Assembly (NCBI GenBank): GCA_964370005.1
Contig: CAYJGR010000003.1
Span: 26,134 to 90,133, forward strand
Source of the DNA: Heteroruminococcus sp964370005
GTDB lineage: Bacteria > Bacillota > Clostridia > Oscillospirales > Ruminococcaceae
Length of the DNA stretch: 64,000 nucleotides
Direction: 5' to 3'
The position numbers and the translations under genes are program-made. The notes under the pieces are model-generated. The model made no database searches and was not told where the DNA came from. It saw only the letters and a list, made by a program, of their open reading frames with translations. This document shows positions 58,472-64,000 of the stretch, one piece after another; positions within the stretch are counted from its first letter, which is position 1; each line of letters opens with the position of its first letter.

Positions 58472-60397
58472 TCAAACCTCCTGGATAATAGGCAAAATCA
58501 TGGGACTACGTTTTGTGCGACTGTATAGGAAATTGCTCAGTTCATCGCGCACACGCTGTTTTATGATGCCCCATTCCTTGCACCCGCTGTCCAGACAGTA
58601 GTTGATGGTATTGCGGGCGAGCTCCTCGGTGGTGCGCATCATGTCCTCGGCCTCTCTTACATACACAAACCCACGCGATACCAAGTCGGGCCCTGCCATA
58701 AGCAGGCCTTCACGTGCATCGATGGTGGCCACCACCACGATGAGCCCATCCTCGGACAGATGTTTGCGGTCGCGCAGTACTACACTGCCCACATCGCCCA
58801 CACCCAAACCATCAACCATGACCCTACCGGCCGGCACATTGCCACGGAAGGCCATTTTTACACCATCGGTCTCCATAACCTTGCCTATATCACCGATTAA
58901 AATATTCTTGGGATCAAATCCCATCGCTTCGGCCAAATTGCTGTGTTTTTTGAGCTGTTTATATTCGCCGTGAACCGGCAAGAAGAATTTTGGGCGGGTG
59001 AGTCCGAGCATCATGCGCAGTTCATCTTGGCAGGCGTGACCCGACACATGCACATCGTACATGCGCTCGTATATGACCTCTGCACCGAGTTTCATAAGGT
59101 CGTTTACCACACGCCCTACCGTCTTCTCGTTGCCCGGAATGGGGGTGGCCGAGATAATAATACAGTCGTTGGGGGTGATGTGCAGTTGACGGTGATCACC
59201 TCTGGCCATACGAGTGAGTGCACTCATGGCCTCACCTTGGCTACCTGTGGTTATGACGACAATCTGATTATCGGCATACCTTCCCACCGCCTCCAAATCC
59301 ACAAGCATGGTTTTGGGTATATCCAGATACCCAAGCTCGACCGCTGTGTTGACCACATTGACCATACTGCGACCCGATACGCACACCTTGCGCCCATACT
59401 TGGCGGCCGCCTCGACAATCTGCTGTACACGATGGATATTGCTTGAGAAGGTCGCCACAATTATACGGCGTTTGGAGTTGCTGTTAAATAGTTTATCAAA
59501 ACTTTCACCTACTGTGCGCTCGCTTTGGGTGCTGCCGGGGCGTTCGGCGTTGGTCGAATCGGACAGCAGTGCCAAGACACCTTGACTGCCCAGTTCTCCA
59601 AACCTTGCCAAATTGATGACCTCACCTTGTATGGGGGCGTAATCAATCTTAAAGTCGCCGGTTTGTATTACCACGCCGGCGGGGGTGTGTATTGCCAGTG
59701 CGCAGGCATCGGGAATGGAGTGGTTGACATTGATAAACTCAACCTCCATGCATCCAAGCTTGACTCGATCCCCGGGTGATACCACATTGAGCGATACCTT
59801 GCCCAAAAGTCCATGCTCTTTTAGCTTGTTTTGGATAAGCCCTATGGTGAGCCTTGTGGCGTACACAGGGATATTTACCGTCTTTAAGAGATATGGCAGT
59901 GAGCCGATATGATCCTCATGTCCGTGGGTTATCACCACGCCTCGGATATTTTCGGCATTGCGCTCTAAATAGGTAAAGTCGGGGATTACCAAATCCACCC
60001 CAAGTAAATCCTCGTCGGGAAAAGCAAGCCCACAATCCACCAACAATGTGTCATTGGCACACTCGTAAACCGTGAGATTTTTACCGATTTCTCCAAGCCC
60101 ACCAAGCGGAATTATACGCAAGGGGGTCTGGCATGGAGTGGGCTGTTTGGGTGCATTTTTGCGACCACTTGGGCGGCCTCGTTTCTTGGGCGCTTTTTGG
60201 TCATGGGTAGGGCTTTGGCTCTTTACAGTCTCGGGTTTAGCCACTTTCTTTGTGCCCTTGGGTTTTGCGGGGGCATTTCCCCGCTGTGTTATTTCGTTAC
60301 GGCGGGGCTTGCTCTCTTTGGCACCCTCGGCCGTCACAGCTCGCTTCTCACTACCCAACAGGGAAAGATCGAGCTCCTTCTTTTTTTGTGCTGACAC
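58472..60397 (-). CDS. rnj: Ribonuclease J
   Basis: A 641-residue metallo-beta-lactamase/beta-CASP nuclease: VVITHGHEDHIGSL, FINVNHSIPDA, QTGDFKIDY, ATFSSNIHRV, ITTGSQGEAMSAL and a C-terminal domain. It has 5'-3' exonuclease and endonuclease activity in mRNA decay. The first 95 residues are a basic, low-complexity extension (KKRGRPSGRK) not found in the shortest family members. The start is GTG 60397, with GGAGG 7 nt upstream. The leader is about 270 nt long and structured. Confidence 0.94.
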   Translation of the reverse strand: MSAQKKKELDLSLLGSEKRAVTAEGAKESKPRRNEITQRGNAPAKPKGTKKVAKPETVKSQSPTHDQKAPKKRGRPSGRKNAPKQPTPCQTPLRIIPLGGLGEIGKNLTVYECANDTLLVDCGLAFPDEDLLGVDLVIPDFTYLERNAENIRGVVITHGHEDHIGSLPYLLKTVNIPVYATRLTIGLIQNKLKEHGLLGKVSLNVVSPGDRVKLGCMEVEFINVNHSIPDACALAIHTPAGVVIQTGDFKIDYAPIQGEVINLARFGELGSQGVLALLSDSTNAERPGSTQSERTVGESFDKLFNSNSKRRIIVATFSSNIHRVQQIVEAAAKYGRKVCVSGRSMVNVVNTAVELGYLDIPKTMLVDLEAVGRYADNQIVVITTGSQGEAMSALTRMARGDHRQLHITPNDCIIISATPIPGNEKTVGRVVNDLMKLGAEVIYERMYDVHVSGHACQDELRMMLGLTRPKFFLPVHGEYKQLKKHSNLAEAMGFDPKNILIGDIGKVMETDGVKMAFRGNVPAGRVMVDGLGVGDVGSVVLRDRKHLSEDGLIVVVATIDAREGLLMAGPDLVSRGFVYVREAEDMMRTTEELARNTINYCLDSGCKEWGIIKQRVRDELSNFLYSRTKRSPMILPIIQEV

Positions 60398-60672
60398 TAA
60401 ATTACCTCCAATTTGGAGTCTGCAAAACATAATGCCCTAAAAACGATCGGCATATTTTTATGCGACAACAGCCACGGTATCACCAATACATGTGATACCG
60501 TCCCCTGTTCTTCGATTGCACAAAAATAATCGCCGCTTTGTTAATAAGCAGAATTTTTGGCTCCTATTTTTTAATATTCAACTAAGCCCGCCATCAAAAA
60601 AGATGCGGGATTTCATTTATAATCACAATGGCTCGTATATCTGCCAAAAAATAAATCGTTACTCTTGGTTAC

Positions 60673-60701
60673 ATTGTACACATATCGAAGGAGTTTGTCA
60701 A
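60673..60701 (-). promoter_or_regulatory. Promoter of rnj
   Basis: Minus-strand TTGACA (60696-60701), a 17-bp spacer and TACAAT (60673-60678). It predicts a start near 60666 and a leader of about 270 nt with hairpins: CCCGCATC/GATGGCGGG, GGTATCAC/GTGATACC and GCATAAAAATATGC followed by a T run. No other gene is seen in 60398-60797. Confidence 0.7.
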
Positions 60702-60797
60702 GGTTTTTCCAGATTATGGGCAATGAGCATCGTTTTTCATTCTCTGATTTTATTATAGGAACAAAACAAAGCTTTCATTCATCACTTGACATCAATA

Positions 60798-60826
60798 TTG
60801 TATAACCACAAAAAATATTATATAAT
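60798..60826 (+). promoter_or_regulatory. Promoter candidate upstream of rnhA
   Basis: TTGTAT (60798-60803), a 17-bp spacer and TATAAT (60821-60826). A structured repeat (60848-60912) lies between it and rnhA, so the leader would be about 200 nt. Confidence 0.45.
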
Positions 60827-60847
60827 ATGTGCGGGGTCGCACTGACC

Positions 60848-60912
60848 AATCCCCCCACCCGCACACAAAGGACGTGTGCCCCTCCCCCTTGGGGGAGGCG
60901 ACGGGGGGGATT
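60848..60912. repeat. Multi-hairpin intergenic element
   Basis: Outer arms AATCCCCCC (60848-60856) and GGGGGGATT (60904-60912) enclose GCACAC-AAAGGAC-GTGTGC and CTCCCCC-TT-GGGGGAG. This cloverleaf-like form resembles small non-autonomous elements common between genes in gut Clostridia. Confidence 0.5.
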
Positions 60913-61035
60913 TAGCATAAACAAAACGCCATACCACGCACCACACAGGATGTTATATACACTTGCAAAATAAGCGTACCCCACTGCAAACCCACCGCCA
61001 TGGCATAAATAGTTATAAGAAACGAGGTAGCATAT

Positions 61036-61488
61036 ATGAGCTCACAGCAAAAACAGGTGGAACTTTTCACCGATGGCGCCTGTTCGGGCAACCCCGGCCC
61101 CGGCGGGTGGGGAGCGGTTTTGCGTTACAAGGGGCAGGAAAAAGAGCTTTGTGGCGGAGAACGCGACACCACTAACAACCGCATGGAACTCATGGCCGCC
61201 ATCCGTGGACTTGAGGCGCTTAAAGAACCCTGTGCCGTCACGCTTTACAGCGATTCGAAGTATTTGGTGGATGCCATAACCAAAGGATGGGCAAAAGGCT
61301 GGCAAAAAAACGGCTGGCGCAAAGCCGACCGCAAACCCGCCTTAAATGTGGATTTATGGGAACAGCTGCTACCCCTGATCGACAAACATACCGTGACATT
61401 TGTTTGGATAAAAGGTCACTCCGGCCATCCCGAGAATGAGCGTTGTGACCGCATGGCGGTGGCTAAGAGTATGGAGTTTAGTCGGTAG
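61036..61488 (+). CDS. rnhA: Ribonuclease HI
   Basis: A 150-residue RNase HI with the four catalytic acids in FTDGACSGNPGPGG, NRMELMAAI, YSDSKYLV and NERCDRMA, plus the basic handle helix (KGWQKNGWRKADRKP). It removes RNA from RNA-DNA hybrids. GAGG lies 9 nt before the start. It converges with the exported-protein pair over a P-family terminator. Confidence 0.95.
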   Translation: MSSQQKQVELFTDGACSGNPGPGGWGAVLRYKGQEKELCGGERDTTNNRMELMAAIRGLEALKEPCAVTLYSDSKYLVDAITKGWAKGWQKNGWRKADRKPALNVDLWEQLLPLIDKHTVTFVWIKGHSGHPENERCDRMAVAKSMEFSR

Positions 61489-61530
61489 GTGTTAATAAAA
61501 AGTATTAGAAGACAGCGCATAAAAAGCACA

Positions 61531-61567
61531 AAGGTCAAGGACAGCCCACACGGTTGCCCTTGACCTT
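61531..61567. terminator. Palindromic bidirectional terminator, family P copy 3
   Basis: AAGGTCAAGG (61531-61540) pairs with CCTTGACCTT at the end (61558-61567); the inner arms are imperfect (ACAGCC with GGTTGC). The loop retains CACACGG as in the other copies. It lies between convergent genes. Confidence 0.75.
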
Positions 61568-61584
61568 AAATTATTATCTAATAT

Positions 61585-62556
61585 CTAGGATTTTAAAAAT
61601 ATATCCCTTATAACATCTATCTCATTTTCCTGCACATCTATATAGCTCATGGTGGTGTTTGTGGCTGTCGAGTAGACAAATAACGAGGCCTCGTTGGGCT
61701 CGTCTACGCCGCCACTGTAGCCGTGGCAATAGTACTTTTCCCCTGTGTCAAATGTGATGGTCAGGGTGTATAGACCAATTTGTTCCCCATAATTTATTCT
61801 GTTGCCTGTCACATTGGCCTGCACAAAGGGGATGGCGCTTTCGAGCGCTTGTGCAACCTGTGCGATCACAGCGGGATCGGTTACATCAGCCGTGATATTG
61901 TATTCCTCGGTGCTATCGGTACCCTCAAACTCCATGCGCTGTATGCTGCCTGACTGCATGGTGGTAAAGGGATATACGCGCAGGCGGTGGTCATAATCAA
62001 AATTGTTCTTACATCTATTGATATATTCTGTGGGGGCAGAACCACCAAAATATAAATACTCCTTGCCCGCACTCGTCTCGAGCACATATCCAAACCTTGC
62101 GGGATTTTGTGACTCGCTCGGGTGATCCTCTCGGTAGCTGTCCAGCTCGCTGAATAAATCATCACTGATATAAGATGTAGCCGCCCATCCCTTTTCAGCA
62201 TCAAGGGCATACAGCTCGATTATCTGTCCATCTTCATAAAGCTCCTGCCACGACTGTGTTCCCACTGTGGCGGGGGTTTTTGTGCTCTCCTGCGACTGAC
62301 TCTCGGGGGTTATAGGAGGTGGTGGGGCAATCTCGCTCTGAGATTGTGTTTCGGATACCGAAGAACTCTCGGACTGTTCTACCGCCTCACTCTCGGATTG
62401 CGCCTGCTCGGTCTCCGAACTCTCGGGTGGGGAGCCTTCACTCTCACTTTGTGGCGGGTCGACAGGCGCCATCGTGGGGGTCTTTGGCATCAGGCTAATG
62501 CGTATAGATACCACTATCAAAACTATTATCGTAAGTGCAATTACTCTTTTGTTCAT
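61585..62556 (-). CDS. Exported protein of unknown function, paralogue of the next gene
   Basis: A 323-residue protein: signal anchor 5-23 (VIALTIIVLIVVSIRISLM), a Ser/Gln/Glu-rich linker (residues 32-95), then about 225 residues of an unrecognised globular domain. This domain is clearly related to the C-terminal part of the lipoprotein upstream: GKEYLYFGGSAPTEYINRC here against DKEYIYLGESAAEPEVNRC there, and TNTTMSYIDV against LNRTMSYDIG. AAAGGAG precedes the start. No function can be assigned. Confidence 0.7.
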   Translation of the reverse strand: MNKRVIALTIIVLIVVSIRISLMPKTPTMAPVDPPQSESEGSPPESSETEQAQSESEAVEQSESSSVSETQSQSEIAPPPPITPESQSQESTKTPATVGTQSWQELYEDGQIIELYALDAEKGWAATSYISDDLFSELDSYREDHPSESQNPARFGYVLETSAGKEYLYFGGSAPTEYINRCKNNFDYDHRLRVYPFTTMQSGSIQRMEFEGTDSTEEYNITADVTDPAVIAQVAQALESAIPFVQANVTGNRINYGEQIGLYTLTITFDTGEKYYCHGYSGGVDEPNEASLFVYSTATNTTMSYIDVQENEIDVIRDIFLKS

Positions 62557-62612
62557 TTATGACCACTCCTTTTGTCAGAAGATAGAAATGCGAAAACAGA
62601 ATAGTTAAATGC

Positions 62613-64000
62613 CTATTGAACCGTCACAGTCTCGGCACTGTCGATGCCTGCCATCACATCTCTCAGCAGCAGTATGCCGTCTATACCGATATCATAACTC
62701 ATTGTGCGGTTAAGATCGCTTGTGTGCACACTTATTGAGGCCTCGCTGAGCTGACCATACCCCACATCGCTGTAACCCGATATAAAGTATTCCACCCCTG
62801 TGATAAACTTTATGCGCATGGTATAGAGGGTGGCGGGGGTGTCGAAATTCATCGCCCCTTCGGTTATACTCGCACGACCTGTGGGGATTACAAGGTCTTT
62901 TAGTGCCTTTGAGATGGTCATTATCTCGTCGGGATCGGTGGCGTTTACACTCACACTGTGTGTGCCACTGCTATCAAGTCCGCTGTACTCAATACTGCTG
63001 ATTTTATAAGGATCCATGTGGGATAGCCAGTGTACCCGCAGGTTGTTTTGGACGGCAAAAAAGGTCTCGCACCGATTTACCTCGGGTTCGGCGGCCGACT
63101 CACCCAAATATATATACTCCTTATCGGCACCCGTGTATATCATATAAGCAAAGCGGGCGTAGTCCTCGGCCTCCTCGGGGAAGTCCAGACGATATTCGTC
63201 AATCGCCTCTATCATGTCAGTGGTGGGGCTCACCACGGCGGTCAGGCCGTAGTCGCTGTCCACGGCGAACATCTCGGTAATCTGTTGCCCTTTGTAGAGC
63301 ACCGGCTCGGCGGGGGTCGGGGTGGTGGCGGTCTCTGCACTACCAATCCCATCCACGTATGCATCTATCGCTCCTATGGGACTTTGTGAGTTCATATCAA
63401 AATATAGCACCCCTGTGTCAGGTGTCCATATGCCGAAGAACCCGCCGTATGCCACCGAGGCCTCCAGCTCGCCCTGCTTAACATAGATACTGCCACCTCC
63501 ACCTGTATAGGGATTGCGCAGTGTCTCAAAGGCCTCGTCGGGGGGGATTATGGTCGGCGACATGCTAACAAGGGTGGCAAATACGTCATCCACCACACTT
63601 TGTGGTATGGCCGTGCCGTCAAGTCCGTAGTCCTCCACTATGTGCATATTAGATATAAATACCTCAAGATGGGCGGGGTCAAACTTTGCAAAATAGGCCT
63701 GCAATGTCTCCAAATCCTGCTGCGTGGCCGGCACTTTTGCGTCAGGGGCGGCGGGGGAATTATCTATCGCATCATATTCACTGCTCGCAAGTATGACAGC
63801 GGTTGTTTGTATATTGGGATCACTGCTTGGCTCGGGGGCTGTCTCGATCTCGTCGGCCTCTTCACCTGAGATATCCTGTTCCTCCTGCTCGGCCTCATTC
63901 CCACTCTCGGGCGGGGGGGGGACTTCGCCCTCGGGCACTGCCTGTCCGCAGGCCGACAGTGTCAGCATGATAATCAATATAAGCGCTATGATTTTTTTGT
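62613..64000 (-). CDS. Lipoprotein of unknown function (5' end outside window)
   Basis: The frame is open to the right edge. The visible start reads KKIIALILIIMLTLSAC, a lipoprotein signal whose first residues lie beyond 64000. After the lipid-modified Cys comes an acidic/Pro linker, then an N-terminal domain (about 150 residues) with VEDYGLDGTAIPQSV, and a C-terminal domain paralogous to the 61585 protein. The two are adjacent, 56 nt apart, and probably arose by duplication. Function is unknown. Confidence 0.75.
   Translation of the reverse strand, partial: KKIIALILIIMLTLSACGQAVPEGEVPPPPESGNEAEQEEQDISGEEADEIETAPEPSSDPNIQTTAVILASSEYDAIDNSPAAPDAKVPATQQDLETLQAYFAKFDPAHLEVFISNMHIVEDYGLDGTAIPQSVVDDVFATLVSMSPTIIPPDEAFETLRNPYTGGGGSIYVKQGELEASVAYGGFFGIWTPDTGVLYFDMNSQSPIGAIDAYVDGIGSAETATTPTPAEPVLYKGQQITEMFAVDSDYGLTAVVSPTTDMIEAIDEYRLDFPEEAEDYARFAYMIYTGADKEYIYLGESAAEPEVNRCETFFAVQNNLRVHWLSHMDPYKISSIEYSGLDSSGTHSVSVNATDPDEIMTISKALKDLVIPTGRASITEGAMNFDTPATLYTMRIKFITGVEYFISGYSDVGYGQLSEASISVHTSDLNRTMSYDIGIDGILLLRDVMAGIDSAETVTVQ

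Noticed and set aside
60398..60666. 6S RNA in the rnj leader
   Set aside because: The 5' and 3' parts do not form a long closing stem with a central bubble, and the RNA runs into rnj.

Overview
The window is a chromosomal segment of an anaerobic, endospore-forming Gram-positive bacterium, most likely class Clostridia. The evidence is spoIIAA-spoIIAB-sigF, spmA-spmB, yqfC-yqfD and ylbJ, strong GGAGG ribosome sites, rubrerythrin with PerR, and a V-type ATPase. An order such as Oscillospirales is a guess from gene content and mid-range GC. I see no tRNA, rRNA, CRISPR array, prophage or insertion sequence. A run of 10 N inside one gene shows this is draft sequence.

Layout. 0-4.5 kb (minus strand): PTS enzyme I and HPr, then the E1 alpha, E1 beta and start of E2 of a pyruvate (or acetoin) dehydrogenase. 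5-15 kb: a HAD phosphatase gene with an in-frame stop, mutS2, then the conserved block yqfC-yqfD-phoH-ybeY-dgkA-era-yqzL-recO. 15-24 kb (plus): ylbJ, two amidases, an ECF sigma factor with a membrane beta-propeller protein, and yigZ. 24-30 kb: a phosphatase, a thioesterase, spmA-spmB, an AbrB-type regulator, a CPBP protease and the spoIIA operon. 30-36 kb: valS-folC and a PLP decarboxylase. 36-38.5 kb: a small envelope cluster. 39-44.6 kb: a metal and peroxide region (Ni/Co-riboswitch-controlled CDF exporter, MntP, PerR-rubrerythrin, a DtxR-type regulator). 45-54 kb: a nine-gene V-type ATPase operon. 54-64 kb: an XRE regulator pair, a Mn-riboswitch-controlled CaCA antiporter, a BspA-like surface protein, RNase J, RNase HI and two paralogous exported proteins.

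Themes. Metal handling recurs: two metal riboswitches, each starting at its predicted transcription start, plus MntP, PerR and a DtxR-type protein. Sporulation genes are scattered, and ylbJ has a good sigma-E promoter candidate.

The least expected signals are non-coding. A 44-nt leader carrying the ribosome site occurs, at identical length, before three unrelated genes (a CPBP protease, valS and the V-ATPase C subunit). Several families of dispersed structured repeats occupy the gaps between genes. In one, the two copies keep their stems through compensating base changes.
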